A stretch of 64,000 nt of DNA from Shouchella clausii (GTDB taxonomy: Bacteria > Bacillota > Bacilli > Bacillales > Bacillaceae_D), in NCBI RefSeq assembly GCF_002250115.1, contig NZ_CP019985.1:3100001-3164000 (forward strand), read 5' to 3'. Made by a program: the position numbers and the translations under genes. This document shows, one piece after another, positions 17,265 to 26,965 of the stretch (position 1 is the stretch's first letter; each line of letters starts with the position of its first letter). A model generated the notes under the pieces. That model was given only the letters and a program-made list of their open reading frames with translations. It was not told where the DNA came from and did not search any database.

Positions 17265-19359
17265 ATGTTTTTTCAGCAATCCAAGCTAGCGCTTGGTCTT
17301 TTGTATCAATACGCCCGTCAAGCTGTAGGCATTCGATTTCGAGCAACCATTGTGAAAACGAAGGCCCTGGTCGGTAACCCGCTTTAAGCAAATCAGCCCC
17401 TGTCAAAAGTGGCTCAAGCTGTCTACGTTTTTCGGCATAACGACGTAAGAGCGGGCTGAGCGGAAATTCGGCCTCGCTATAAAAGCGAACGATTTCGCTT
17501 GAAATTTGCGCTAAGTCGCGATGCGCTTCTCCGATTGAGGAGGTTGCCGACATTTGTTGCCAAATTGGCAAGCTTGCTTCCTCCGTTAAGCGTTTCTCTT
17601 GCTTGGTTAGCGCGTAACGACTTGCAACGTCAAGACGATCGCAATCGACAGCGCCAGCCAGCAAAAAGAACATGCCATCATTCAAACCATGTTGCTGCAA
17701 GTTGGCCAAATGCTGCCAGGCTCGTTTGGAGAAAGGGGAACCAAACAACGTTGTCCATACATGGAGGTCTGCCAATTGGCGAAAGCCTTCAAGCAGAACG
17801 CCTTCATTAGCTAGCAAATCAAGCTCCTGCCGCAAGCGTTTGGCACTAATGTGGTGCAGAGCAGCACCTGTTTTAGTTGCTTGGTGCAGTGTCTCGAAGG
17901 AGAGGCTGAAGTTTAGGCGCAGGCCAAAACGGACAGCGCGGAAAAGCCTGGTCGGGTCTTCTATGAAACTGAGTGGATGGAGAATGCGAATGTGTTTGTC
18001 GATAAGCGCTTGTTTTCCCTGAAACACATCGAGCACGTTCCCGAACGAGGATCGATTGATTTGGATCGCCATCGCATTTATAGAGAAATCCCGCCTTGCT
18101 AGGTCTTCGTAAATCGAAGCCGGGCGGACGGTAGGCAATGCCCCTTTTTGCAAATAAAACTCTTTTCTACACGTCACAATGTCCATTTCTTGTTCGTTGA
18201 CCCACGTAGCAGTGCCAAACGACTCATGGCTGCGCACGCTCCCCCCAAATGCGGTTGCCAGCTGCTTAGCAAAGGCAATTCCATCCCCTTCAATGACCAA
18301 GTCAATATCTTTGTGTGGGCGCTTCAACAAAAAGTCGCGCACAAGGCCGCCAACTAAATAGACAGGTACTTGGAGTTCGTCGGCGAAAGCGCCAATCTTT
18401 TGCAAAAAGGAAAATGTTTGCTTACCAAAATAAGACGCGAGCTCAGAAGGGGCAACGGCATGCTTATTCGGGTAAAGCAAACGGACGATGTCTGTTCGAG
18501 TCACAATGCCAATCGGTTCGTTGTTGTCGCCAACAACAGGGAGACGGCCGACCTGATTATAAGCAAGGTGGGCACAAGCGGCATCAATTGAATCGTTTGC
18601 CCGAAGCGTGGTGATGGGCGCACTCATCACTTCGGTGACTTGTGCTTCTCCCATGCCAAACTGGCGTGCCTTGGCGAGGTCCATACGCGTAATAACGCCT
18701 GCTAGTGCCCCAGTCTCATCGACAACGGGAAAACCGCTATGTCCTGAACGAAGCAGCGTTTGCCACACTTCATCAACCAATTGGGATGCTTGTACAGTTA
18801 CAACAGGCTTACTCATTACAGAAGCGATTTTTTCAGCCATTGGCGTCTGTTGCAAATAGTCGTTGACTACGCGCAAATCAGCGCCTTTCTCAAGTAAGTA
18901 GGCACAGGCATCGGCATCACTAGCCGTTGTTGAAGGGAGCGTTAAATGATTGGTGCTGCTATATAAACCTAGAGCAAAAAGCGTGGCTTCTATAGCCGTT
19001 ACCGGAATTTGTTTTCGTTTTATCTCATAAATGAGGAAAGTGATCGGCACTCCTCTTTTAGTCGCTTTGATTGTTCGCCAAAAATTCGTCTTAGCAGCGG
19101 AAGCGGGCAACGAGCGATAAAGGCTTTCCTGCTTTTCATCTTCCCAATCGACAAATACAATTTCATCTACTTCGTTCCATGAAAGCTCGCCATCGTGCTG
19201 AAAGGAAAAATCAGTTTTATAGTCATCCAAAAATCGTTTGACAGCATGTTGGTAAATAGGTGGGAGCACAGCAATGGCACCTGGATGAAATTTTTTGGCC
19301 GCCGCAAGAATAGCAAGGCCATGAAAATCAAGATTGTTGAGGCTGACAATCGCTTTCAT
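17263..19359 (-). CDS. DHH-CBS-CBS tRNA nucleotidyltransferase (probable A-adding enzyme)
   Basis: This 698-residue fusion has an N-terminal ~150-residue DHH-phosphoesterase-like domain whose DHH motif is not intact (DFHG and FVDWED at the expected places). Two CBS domains follow at about 182-235 and 243-296. Then comes a class II tRNA nucleotidyltransferase: GGLVRD at 337-342, catalytic Asp351 and Asp353 in KDIDL, RRDFSINAMA near 422 and EDPTRLFRAVRF near 467. Such fusions are known as A-adding enzymes in Aquifex and Deinococcus. Bacillus halodurans relatives split CCA addition between CC-adding and A-adding enzymes. Assignment as A-adding is inference. AAGGAGG precedes the ATG at 19359. CBS domains suggest adenylate sensing. 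Confidence 0.85.
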   Translation of the reverse strand: MKAIVSLNNLDFHGLAILAAAKKFHPGAIAVLPPIYQHAVKRFLDDYKTDFSFQHDGELSWNEVDEIVFVDWEDEKQESLYRSLPASAAKTNFWRTIKATKRGVPITFLIYEIKRKQIPVTAIEATLFALGLYSSTNHLTLPSTTASDADACAYLLEKGADLRVVNDYLQQTPMAEKIASVMSKPVVTVQASQLVDEVWQTLLRSGHSGFPVVDETGALAGVITRMDLAKARQFGMGEAQVTEVMSAPITTLRANDSIDAACAHLAYNQVGRLPVVGDNNEPIGIVTRTDIVRLLYPNKHAVAPSELASYFGKQTFSFLQKIGAFADELQVPVYLVGGLVRDFLLKRPHKDIDLVIEGDGIAFAKQLATAFGGSVRSHESFGTATWVNEQEMDIVTCRKEFYLQKGALPTVRPASIYEDLARRDFSINAMAIQINRSSFGNVLDVFQGKQALIDKHIRILHPLSFIEDPTRLFRAVRFGLRLNFSLSFETLHQATKTGAALHHISAKRLRQELDLLANEGVLLEGFRQLADLHVWTTLFGSPFSKRAWQHLANLQQHGLNDGMFFLLAGAVDCDRLDVASRYALTKQEKRLTEEASLPIWQQMSATSSIGEAHRDLAQISSEIVRFYSEAEFPLSPLLRRYAEKRRQLEPLLTGADLLKAGYRPGPSFSQWLLEIECLQLDGRIDTKDQALAWIAEKT

Positions 19360-19433
19360 ATAAGCCGCCTCCTTTTGCTTTGTTCTCTTCTCTAGTAGTA
19401 TACCAAAAAAGCAGCGGCCTAAGACGCTGCTTT

Positions 19434-19889
19434 TTAACAGAAGTAATCCATGGCCAGCCCTTCTCCACCGGCCATTAGGTTTATGTTTGTTGGTGGGGAA
19501 GCTTGTTTGAAAGCGTTGGCTAGAATGGCCGCCTCGTCAGAAGTAAGAAACGGTCTCCTCGTTGACGCTGTTTTTGTGAATAACCCGTGTTTGCTTAACT
19601 GATCGTTTAGACGATGATAAAAACGAGCTGTTTTAAAATGGCAAGACAGAGAGAATACCCAGTCGCTCACGCGCTCTTCTGCTTGTTTAGCTACGTGCGT
19701 CATTTTGGTTGCTTTTGTATAACGTAGCGCGTGGCCGTAAGCGAGCAGACTATTTGCAGACGTATCGCTTGTTGTTTTTTCAGTTGATGCGACCCGCTTA
19801 AGCGGTGCTACCACTGCGGCATAGTTTGGTTGGACGCCTCTATTGATATCAAGAGCCGTCACACGATCCAGTCGAAGCCCTTTTTCCAT
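19434..19889 (-). CDS. Hypothetical protein, unrecognised family
   Basis: This 151-residue soluble protein has no transmembrane segment or signal. I recognise no domain. It has a basic middle part (LRYTKATKMTHVAKQAEERV), a short Cys-containing strand (FSLSCHFKTARFYHRL) and ends MDYFC. The ATG at 19889 is chosen because AAAGGAG lies eight bases upstream; an in-frame GTG nine bases earlier has no room for a ribosome site. Codon use looks like its neighbours. It stands alone on the minus strand between a terminator and the tRNA nucleotidyltransferase gene. Orphan status is my impression only. Confidence 0.6.
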   Translation of the reverse strand: MEKGLRLDRVTALDINRGVQPNYAAVVAPLKRVASTEKTTSDTSANSLLAYGHALRYTKATKMTHVAKQAEERVSDWVFSLSCHFKTARFYHRLNDQLSKHGLFTKTASTRRPFLTSDEAAILANAFKQASPPTNINLMAGGEGLAMDYFC

Positions 19890-19961
19890 ACAGACCACTC
19901 CTTTATAACCGTTATTCCCTGTTATACGCTATTTGAATCAACGATAGCACAGCAAGCGCAA

Positions 19962-19995
19962 AAAAGCCCATGCCACCATAAATGGCATGAGCTTT
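19962..19995 (-). terminator. Terminator on the minus strand
   Basis: Arms CATGCCA and TGGCATG extended by AAAGC/GCTTT; on the minus strand the stem is followed by a run of six T. It directly follows the right end of repeat copy 3. Confidence 0.8.
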
Positions 19996-20066
19996 CAAAC
20001 TGTAGTCAAACGCTCGCACATCCTTCGTTGTTCGCCTCGGCTGACAAGCGCTTTCTATTAGTCTGA
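19996..20066 (-). repeat. Dispersed 3'-UTR repeat, copy 3 (short form)
   Basis: Read on the minus strand, it starts TCAGACTAATAGAAAGCGCT (20066 down), continues GTCAGCCGAGGCGAACAACG and ends CGAGCGTTTGACTACAGTTT (19996). The terminal inverted repeats are kept but the middle is only about 30 bp. It lies downstream of the minus-strand cell-wall hydrolase gene in the same orientation, between two hairpins (20075-20108 and 19962-19995). Confidence 0.7.
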
Positions 20067-20074
20067 GTTTGTCT

Positions 20075-20108
20075 AAAAGAAACTTAGACATTGTACAAGT
20101 TTCTTTTA
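20075..20108. terminator. Hairpin after the cell-wall hydrolase gene
   Basis: AAAAGAAACTT and AAGTTTCTTTT arms, 11-nt loop, just downstream of the minus-strand stop at 20128. Confidence 0.6.
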
Positions 20109-20127
20109 TTCGTTTATTGTCTAGGCG

Positions 20128-20721
20128 TTACTTGGCAAAAATATGGTCACCGATAACGAGTGTTTGCTCCCGTGTCGCTACCCAACCGCTTGTGGCTGTT
20201 TTCGGGTTATAGAAATAAAGCGATTGTTGACCTTGGCCCCGGAACGCTAGGGCTTCAGTCACGGCTCGTCTTGACTCGTCATCAGGCTCATTGTTAATGG
20301 CGCCATCCAAGACAGGGGAAAACGCATAATGGCCTGATGGTGTCACTTCATAAATTACATCGCGCACAGTATCTGGATAATTTTCATTGTCAACTCGGTT
20401 TAGCACGACAGTCGCTACCGCGACTTTCCCTGCATACGGTTCGCCTTTTGCCTCGGCGCTGACTAGTTTAGCTAAAAGCTCTCTCTCCGCAGCGGAAACA
20501 GCTGCAGGGATCGTTAGCGTCTCGCCAGCTTCAATGGCAGAATCGGAAAGATCGTTGACTTTCATAATCGCTGCTTCTGGGACGCCATACCGTTCGCTTA
20601 GTATATATATGGTCTCACCTGGCTGAACTGGGTGTGTAAGTTGTTTTGCATCGGCTGGTTCAAGGCCAGCAAAAGACAATCCAATTGAGCCAAAAATGAG
20701 GAATATAAGTTTTTTGATCAT
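20128..20721 (-). CDS. LysM and SleB/CwlJ-type cell-wall hydrolase
   Basis: This exported protein of about 197 residues begins with a signal peptide (MIKKLIFLIFGSIGLSFAG, cleavage likely near ADAKQ). One LysM repeat follows (THPVQPGETIYILSERYGVP to GETLTIPA), then a Hydrolase_2 (SleB/CwlJ) domain from about residue 80. That domain has the characteristic LVSAEAKGEPYAGKVAVA and ATVVLNRV. The family includes cortex-lytic and general peptidoglycan hydrolases; LysM anchors the enzyme to peptidoglycan. I chose the ATG at 20721 with AGGAG 12 bases upstream. An in-frame TTG four codons earlier sits directly on the ribosome site. It could act in germination or growth. Confidence 0.85.
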   Translation of the reverse strand: MIKKLIFLIFGSIGLSFAGLEPADAKQLTHPVQPGETIYILSERYGVPEAAIMKVNDLSDSAIEAGETLTIPAAVSAAERELLAKLVSAEAKGEPYAGKVAVATVVLNRVDNENYPDTVRDVIYEVTPSGHYAFSPVLDGAINNEPDDESRRAVTEALAFRGQGQQSLYFYNPKTATSGWVATREQTLVIGDHIFAK

Positions 20722-20754
20722 AAACCTATACAACTCCTATCAAGTGAATCTAGT

Positions 20755-20771
20755 GTGCAAATTGGTTGCAC
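20755..20771. repeat. Inverted repeat upstream of the hydrolase gene
   Basis: GTGCAA-N5-TTGCAC, a perfect 6-bp inverted repeat about 35 bp upstream of the minus-strand start at 20721. It could be an operator; short enough to be chance. Confidence 0.25.
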
Positions 20772-21116
20772 GTTAACACTGTAACAGATTCTCATCAAAA
20801 AAGAGCTGAAAATGTTTTCCAAGCTTCGCAAAGAAGGCAGCAAATGTGATCGTGGCAACGCTGAAGGCAATTTGTTACGCAATGGTTACAATTAGAGCCT
20901 CGTTTTACAGTTGTGTAACAGTTGAGGGGAATTTCCAGTTGCTTTTTTGGGATATGGCGGCGATCAAGCCGTTAATGGCCGGGCCAATTGTTCTATTACA
21001 AAACGTTTCAAGATGCCACTATATGAATCTTTTACCATAGAATCCGATTCTTTTTGTATGCTAGGATGTGTGTGTATCTGGCGAACAGGGATACGAATAC
21101 ACAGTACGCAACGATT
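20772..21116. other. Long intergenic region with potential RNA structure
   Basis: About 345 bp between divergent cell-wall genes with no credible ORF. It contains inverted arms TGTTACGCAA (20873) and TTGTGTAACA (20911), and a G/C-rich patch (GGCGGCGATCAAGCCGTTAA, then GGCCGGGCC near 20970-20990). I see no match to a riboswitch class I know. It may be a structured leader of the CAP-domain gene. Confidence 0.3.
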
Positions 21117-21128
21117 AGGAGGATATTC

Positions 21129-21890
21129 ATGAAGAAATTAGTTATCTCTACATTAGCAGCCGCTGCCATCGTAGGAGCAGGCTTTTCTAACCAAGCCGAT
21201 GCTGCAGGCCAATATAAAGTTCAAGTGAAAGGGCCTTACGTCTACACAGCTAGCGGTGATTGCGTGAAAGTCGACCTAAACGAGCTAAAAGAGCAATTTG
21301 GCAACGTCGATTGGTCGAATGTAAATTTGGAAGATTTAGATTTTGTTACTGATCTTATCAATAAGGAAGAAGCGCCAGCGCCTGCTCCTGAGGAAGAAGC
21401 ACAGCCTGAGGCACCAGAAGTAGAAGCAGGAGAGCCAACCAACACACCTGAAGAACAAGAAACGGTAGAGGAAGAGCCACAACAAGAGGAAAGCGATGCA
21501 TCTGGTGATGTGACTCAAGAAGAACAGCAAATGGTTGACCTTGTTAACCAAGAGCGCGAAAAAGCAGGTCTTCAACCTCTAAAAGTCGATCAAAAGCTAA
21601 CAGAAGTAGCTCGTGTCAAAGCGCAAGACATGATCGACAACAACTATTTTGACCATAATTCACCTACGTACGGTTCTCCGTTTGACATGATGAAGCAGTT
21701 TGGTATTTCTTATAATACAGCTGGCGAAAACTTAGCTGGAAACCAAACAGTAGACGCAGCACACAATGCTCTTATGAATTCACAAGGACACCGTGAAAAC
21801 ATTTTGAACAGCAACTACACAGAAGTAGGCATTGGCGTAGTTGACGGCGGTCCTTACGGCAAAATGTTTGTGCAATTGTTTAAAGGGTAA
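21129..21890 (+). CDS. Secreted CAP/SCP-domain protein, YkwD-like
   Basis: This 253-residue secreted protein has a signal peptide MKKLVISTLAAAAIVGAGFS with cleavage near ADAAG and a ~60-residue N-terminal region containing YKVQVKGPYVYT. A Glu/Pro/Ala-rich linker runs from about 80 to 135. The C-terminal CAP domain holds EEQQMVDLVNQERE, a helix with FDHNSPTYGSPFDMM, the signature GENLAGNQTV and GHRENILNSNYTEVGIG. Bacterial CAP proteins are widespread in spore formers; their biochemical role is unsettled. AGGAGG precedes the ATG at 21129. It is a single-gene unit with its own terminator. A role at the cell surface or spore coat is inferred. Confidence 0.88.
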   Translation: MKKLVISTLAAAAIVGAGFSNQADAAGQYKVQVKGPYVYTASGDCVKVDLNELKEQFGNVDWSNVNLEDLDFVTDLINKEEAPAPAPEEEAQPEAPEVEAGEPTNTPEEQETVEEEPQQEESDASGDVTQEEQQMVDLVNQEREKAGLQPLKVDQKLTEVARVKAQDMIDNNYFDHNSPTYGSPFDMMKQFGISYNTAGENLAGNQTVDAAHNALMNSQGHRENILNSNYTEVGIGVVDGGPYGKMFVQLFKG

Positions 21891-21897
21891 CAACCCA

Positions 21898-21935
21898 AAA
21901 AAAACTCCGCGGCTAAAAAGCAGCGGAGTTTTTTG
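21898..21935 (+). terminator. Terminator after the CAP-domain gene
   Basis: AACTCCGC and GCGGAGTT arms followed by TTTTTTG. Confidence 0.85.
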
Positions 21936-21959
21936 TTTCAGCAAGTTAGCATAAGGCGT

Positions 21960-22910
21960 TTATTTCCGCAATTGGACTTGCTCAACGCGGTGATGAGCGC
22001 CTTTTGTTAAGATCAAATCTGCGCGAAGGCGTGTTGGCTTAATGTTTTTTTCTAAATTAACGCCATTAATGGTATGCCAAATCGATTCCGCCATTGCAAC
22101 CGCTTCTTCATCCGTTAAGTCGCGGTAGCGGTGAAAATACGACTCGGGCTTTTGGAATGCTGTGTTACGGAGCAGTTGAAAGCGCTCGATATACCAAGAT
22201 AATATGTTTTTTTCATCTGCATCGACATAAATGCTGAAATCAAAAAAATCAGAGACAAACACATGGGGCATGCGCTTGCCTTTTCGGTTTACTTGTAGAA
22301 CATTAATGCCTTCGACAATGACGACATCCGGTTCTATCAACGTTTGGATGTGATTTTTTTCAATGTTATAAGTCAAGTGAGAATACATAGGTGCTTTTAC
22401 GACAGGCGTGCCTGCTTTTAAGTCTGTCAAAAAAGTAAGCAGGCTGCGGATATCGTAACTTTCTGGAAAGCCTTTCCGTTTCATGAGGCCTCGTTCTTCC
22501 AGCACTTCATTTGGATATAGAAAGCCGTCTGTTGTGACAAGCTCCACTTTCGGGGAGCCAGGCCACCTTGAGGCCAATGCTTGAATGAGCCTTGCGGTTG
22601 TGCTTTTTCCGACGGCAACGCTCCCGGCTATGCCAATGACAAATGGCACCCGCTTCCGTTCCCGTTTTAAAAAGCGGTTTAAATCGTCATGAAGCCTAAC
22701 ATTATGGACCATTCGTTTATAAAGTAATTCAGATAAAGGCATGTATACATCGTTCACTTCTGCCTCAGATATCGTTTCATAAATACCTTCGAGGTTTTTC
22801 CGCTCTTTTTCCGTGAGAGGAGCGCTATGCCCGTCATTTAGCTGTGCCCATTCTGCACGAGTGAAGTGGGTAAAAGCCTCTAAGCTTTTTGTTAATTCAT
22901 CCGTTGTCAT
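21960..22910 (-). CDS. coaA: Pantothenate kinase type I
   Basis: This 316-residue kinase phosphorylates pantothenate, the first and regulated step of coenzyme A synthesis. The P-loop [15 protein letters not shown] near residue 95, the EGINVLQ strand and the [13 protein letters not shown] segment are hallmarks of the bacterial type I (CoaA) family; length is typical. The ATG at 22910 follows AAAGGAGATCCTT. It is a monocistronic minus-strand gene between the CAP-domain gene and the alarmone synthetase gene. Confidence 0.95.
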   Translation of the reverse strand: MTTDELTKSLEAFTHFTRAEWAQLNDGHSAPLTEKERKNLEGIYETISEAEVNDVYMPLSELLYKRMVHNVRLHDDLNRFLKRERKRVPFVIGIAGSVAVGKSTTARLIQALASRWPGSPKVELVTTDGFLYPNEVLEERGLMKRKGFPESYDIRSLLTFLTDLKAGTPVVKAPMYSHLTYNIEKNHIQTLIEPDVVIVEGINVLQVNRKGKRMPHVFVSDFFDFSIYVDADEKNILSWYIERFQLLRNTAFQKPESYFHRYRDLTDEEAVAMAESIWHTINGVNLEKNIKPTRLRADLILTKGAHHRVEQVQLRK

Positions 22911-23024
22911 AAGGATCTCCTTTGCGGGTTGAGCTTACTTCAATAGATGAAGCGTAGCACGGCTGAAACGGATAATCAAGAATAGAACACTTGAGCGAAC
23001 GTATACATGTAGGAAAAGATTTGT

Positions 23025-23786
23025 TCACACGCCTGACAAATCATCAGGTAAGTTTTGCAGGCTTTCTAGCAATTTTCGAGGAATGGCAAATGTGTGGCTG
23101 TTTAATTGCAATTGTTCGCTTTCGCCTGGCTGTGCCGCTTGCTTTTGCTTGACTGCAGTCATTTCATGATGGATATGTTCCATTTTTTCATCAAGTGCAG
23201 CAGCTGAGTGGGCGGCTTCAGTTAACTCTGAAATAAGCTGTTTTGGTACATTTTGATTGTATTTATAAAAGATCTTATGTTCGAGGCTGGCCCAGAAATC
23301 CATCGCAATGGTACGGATTTGGATTTCTACAAATACTTCTTCTTTGCGCGCGGATGTATAGACAGGGACTTTCACAATCATATGGAGGCTACGGTAGCCA
23401 TTTTCCTTGGGCTTTTTAATATAGTCTTTTACAGTGACTACGTGCATGTCGCTTTGTTTTCTCAACATTTCCTCGAGCCGGTAAATATCAGAGAGAAACG
23501 AACAAGTAATGCGGATTCCAGCAATGTCTTGAATGGAATTTTTTAAGACATGCAAATGGAAAGGGATATTTTTGCGCCTCGCTTTTTCAAAAATGCTTTC
23601 CGGCGATTTCAATCGTGTTTTGACATGTTCAATTGGACTATAATCATGCATTAGTTCGAATTCCTCTTGCAAAATGGAAATTCTTGTTTCCATTTCGTCT
23701 AAAGCAAATTTATACATCATCATAAATTCCGTTAATTGTTGTTTTAGCTGTTTTGCTTTTTCGAAAGTAAGCAAAGGATCATTCAT
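23025..23786 (-). CDS. Small alarmone synthetase, RelP/YwaC type
   Basis: This 253-residue single-domain (p)ppGpp synthetase lacks a hydrolase domain. The RelA/SpoT synthetase fold is clear from IAGIRITCSF, KPKENGYRSLHMIV and the EVFVEIQIRTIAMDFWASLEHK core. The C-terminal ~50 residues (Gln/Glu-rich then FAIPRKLLES) exceed the RelQ length. It resembles B. subtilis YwaC (SasA/RelP) more than YjbM, but this is a pattern judgement. A second synthetase, the RelQ ortholog, lies at 38.3 kb. GAGG precedes the ATG. YwaC-type enzymes are usually induced by cell-wall stress, and the neighbours include two cell-wall proteins. Confidence 0.85.
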   Translation of the reverse strand: MNDPLLTFEKAKQLKQQLTEFMMMYKFALDEMETRISILQEEFELMHDYSPIEHVKTRLKSPESIFEKARRKNIPFHLHVLKNSIQDIAGIRITCSFLSDIYRLEEMLRKQSDMHVVTVKDYIKKPKENGYRSLHMIVKVPVYTSARKEEVFVEIQIRTIAMDFWASLEHKIFYKYNQNVPKQLISELTEAAHSAAALDEKMEHIHHEMTAVKQKQAAQPGESEQLQLNSHTFAIPRKLLESLQNLPDDLSGV

Positions 23787-23866
23787 TGTCAGTCACCTCT
23801 GCCTTTCATTTTGGATTTGGCGCTAAGCAAAGTCAAGTGTAACTCTGTTTTGAAGGATGTGAGAGT

Positions 23867-24682
23867 GTGGGAATCGTCAAGACAAACAGATGGATTGAGC
23901 TATATGTGGACCATTACGAGGAGCAATCTGTCCAAGCAAGGTATAGGCAACTATTTATCCAGCCACTTCAATCCCTTTTCGCTTATTCGACAGATCAGCA
24001 ACTGGCCACTTATTTGCAAAAAATCGGTTTATTTTTGCCCAAAACGAGGAAAAGCCGCTTAAGGCGATTTTTGCACTCAAACTGCTGGACGGTAGCTGGC
24101 GAACAATTTAATGCGTTGAAACAAAAATGGCAGGGGCCAAATGTGCCCGTTTTCTTGTTGCCAACAAATGAAGAACATAAACGTCTTCAGGCAGAACTAG
24201 GAGGGAAAATGGGGCTTGGCTTCCCTGACGGCATCGTTCTTTTCATTTCAGGCGACATTGAAGAAAAGGACTTAAAAGCATTAGTCACCCATGAATACCA
24301 TCATGTTTGCCGATTATGGCGCACACAGGAAACAGAGTCGTCTATTACGTTATTAGAATCAATGGTGATGGAAGGACTTGCTGAATTGGCTGTAATAGAA
24401 GAGGTTGGCGAAGCATATGTGGCACCGTGGACGAAAAAGTATGACCGCCATTGGCAAGAAGAATGGTTTGTCCGCTATTTGGAGCCAAATTTATTGAGAA
24501 AAGGAAGAAGCCATTACAAGCCCTTTCTCTATGGCGACGACCGGGCAGGCATTCCGGCTATGCTAGGCTATTATTACGGTTTCAAACTTTGCAAAGCAGC
24601 GGCTGAACGTTCTAGTAAAGACACGTTAGCGTTTCTGGATGAGGATGCTGAGTCAGTGCTGCGCATTGGCAGGGAAACATGA
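23867..24682 (+). CDS. yjaZ: YjaZ-like predicted Zn-protease (DUF2268)
   Basis: This 271-residue protein carries a zinc-protease motif HEYHHVCRLW near residue 142 and a downstream glutamate-rich helix (LLESMVMEGLAE) that can supply the third ligand, as in DUF2268 gluzincin-like proteins. No signal peptide is present, so it is probably cytosolic. The GTG at 23867 follows GAAGGATGTGA. Synteny with B. subtilis yjaZ-yjbA supports the name; in B. subtilis the app operon lies between them, and here it is absent. Activity and substrate are unknown. Confidence 0.8.
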   Translation: MGIVKTNRWIELYVDHYEEQSVQARYRQLFIQPLQSLFAYSTDQQLATYLQKIGLFLPKTRKSRLRRFLHSNCWTVAGEQFNALKQKWQGPNVPVFLLPTNEEHKRLQAELGGKMGLGFPDGIVLFISGDIEEKDLKALVTHEYHHVCRLWRTQETESSITLLESMVMEGLAELAVIEEVGEAYVAPWTKKYDRHWQEEWFVRYLEPNLLRKGRSHYKPFLYGDDRAGIPAMLGYYYGFKLCKAAAERSSKDTLAFLDEDAESVLRIGRET

Positions 24683-24756
24683 AAAAAGTGTTTAAGATTT
24701 GCCCGTCGTGACCATACTGACTCCAAAGAGCATACTAGTGAGGAGGATCGATTCAG

Positions 24757-25503
24757 ATGGTCATGATCAGAGATGTATGGGTAAATTGGTTTGAAGGTGA
24801 GGAGAATGGATACAATGTGTGCCCGTTCCATGAGTGGAGAAGTGAAGACCGCATAGAAGTGCTTGACCAAGTAAAATTGTTGAAAGTGGACGAGAAGCTA
24901 ATGGATTACATAGAGGACCAGCTTCTTGATTTGCCAACGGAATTGCTCAAAGAAGTGTTTCAAAAGAGCTATTTGCGCAAAAACATGTCACGCATCCAAC
25001 TCGATTATTGTTTTATTGCTACTGATGGGAAACGGATTATTGCAGTAGACACAATGGGATACAAAACGCCAATTAGAAAGAGCCGGTTAACGCCACGCCA
25101 AGAACAAGTAGTGTTTGAGACATTAACTGAACAAGACGTTCCTTATTTTCAATTAGAAATCCCTCTGCCTGCAAAAGAATACCATTTGCTTTCCCCGAGT
25201 CCTGCCGAGTTAGCAGGACTGACCCGCAAGGAAAGGCAGCTGAAGCAACTGTTGCTGATGGTGCTTGACCAATTGCAGACAACAGGCTCAGATGCGGAAA
25301 TAAAGTATTGGTGTACTGAGTGGGACCCTCTGACATACAAAAAACTTCAGCAAAAAGGCCGTACAGAAGTGTGGGAACAATTGCTGAGCGGCGTTCGTGT
25401 AGGTTGGAGCCAACGCCATTATAAACTATGTGAAGCGATGGTTAAAGGCCATTCCTTTTTCGAGAAATTATGGGAGTTGGAGCATCCAGAGCGGGTAAAG
25501 TAA
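24757..25503 (+). CDS. yjbA: YjbA-like protein (DUF3603/UPF0736)
   Basis: This 248-residue soluble protein begins [20 protein letters not shown] and carries the DQVKLLKV and [13 protein letters not shown] segments I associate with YjbA. No catalytic motif is identifiable. GAGGAGG lies upstream of the ATG at 24757; a second Met two codons later could also be used. It is followed by a strong terminator. Synteny (yjaZ, yjbA, trpS) agrees with B. subtilis. Function unknown. Confidence 0.8.
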   Translation: MVMIRDVWVNWFEGEENGYNVCPFHEWRSEDRIEVLDQVKLLKVDEKLMDYIEDQLLDLPTELLKEVFQKSYLRKNMSRIQLDYCFIATDGKRIIAVDTMGYKTPIRKSRLTPRQEQVVFETLTEQDVPYFQLEIPLPAKEYHLLSPSPAELAGLTRKERQLKQLLLMVLDQLQTTGSDAEIKYWCTEWDPLTYKKLQQKGRTEVWEQLLSGVRVGWSQRHYKLCEAMVKGHSFFEKLWELEHPERVK

Positions 25504-25507
25504 CGTT

Positions 25508-25548
25508 AGCGCGTTAAAGCAAGGGGCCTGCTTTAACGCGTTGTTTTC
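25508..25548 (+). terminator. Terminator after yjbA
   Basis: CGCGTTAAAGCA and TGCTTTAACGCG arms followed by TTGTTTTC. Confidence 0.8.
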
Positions 25549-25550
25549 TA

Positions 25551-25579
25551 TTTACATCGTATGCGCTTTCTTTTATAAT
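25551..25579 (+). promoter_or_regulatory. Sigma-A-type promoter of the small membrane gene
   Basis: TTTACA at 25551-25556, 17-bp spacer, TATAAT at 25574-25579. Confidence 0.65.
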
Positions 25580-25606
25580 GGAAGCGACAAAAGGAGGCAC
25601 GGATTG

Positions 25607-25729
25607 ATGGAGACAATGGACTCATTCGCGTACTTAATTATGAAAATTTTAACGGTAGTTTTGTTAGTCGGCACGCTCGGACTTTCCTTTTTTGTTGGGA
25701 AAGTATACAAGAAAACGAATGGCTATTAA
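25607..25729 (+). CDS. Small single-pass membrane protein
   Basis: A 40-residue protein with one transmembrane helix (LIMKILTVVLLVGTLGLSFF) and a short basic C-terminus (KVYKKTNGY). AAGGAGG lies nine bases before the ATG at 25607, and a good promoter lies upstream, so it is likely real. It sits between yjbA and the convergent trpS with its own shared terminator. No known family; function unknown. Confidence 0.65.
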   Translation: METMDSFAYLIMKILTVVLLVGTLGLSFFVGKVYKKTNGY

Positions 25730-25755
25730 GAAACGAAAAATCATCATTTAAACGG

Positions 25756-25787
25756 AAACGACGTAGCACACCGCTACGTCGTTTTTA
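25756..25787. terminator. Bidirectional terminator before trpS 3' end
   Basis: AAACGACGTAGC and GCTACGTCGTTT arms with a 5-nt loop and T-run. Confidence 0.85.
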
Positions 25788-25827
25788 CGTTCAGCATAAA
25801 CTGCTTTATGTTTTATATCGAATAAGG

Positions 25828-26856
<1,029 letters not shown>

Positions 26857-26965
26857 TCAAAATGCAAGCAAACACAACTCTTCCATCTAAACAAGGGCCA
26901 TGCATAAAGAGGGGGAAGAGGGACATACACTAGAACGAACCCTATTTTTTACAAAGGCAGGTGGG

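Noticed and set aside
20830-21128. c-di-AMP (ydaO/yuaA) riboswitch upstream of the CAP-domain gene
   Set aside because: The gene context fits but the conserved ydaO sequence blocks are not present as I know them; kept only as an unassigned leader.
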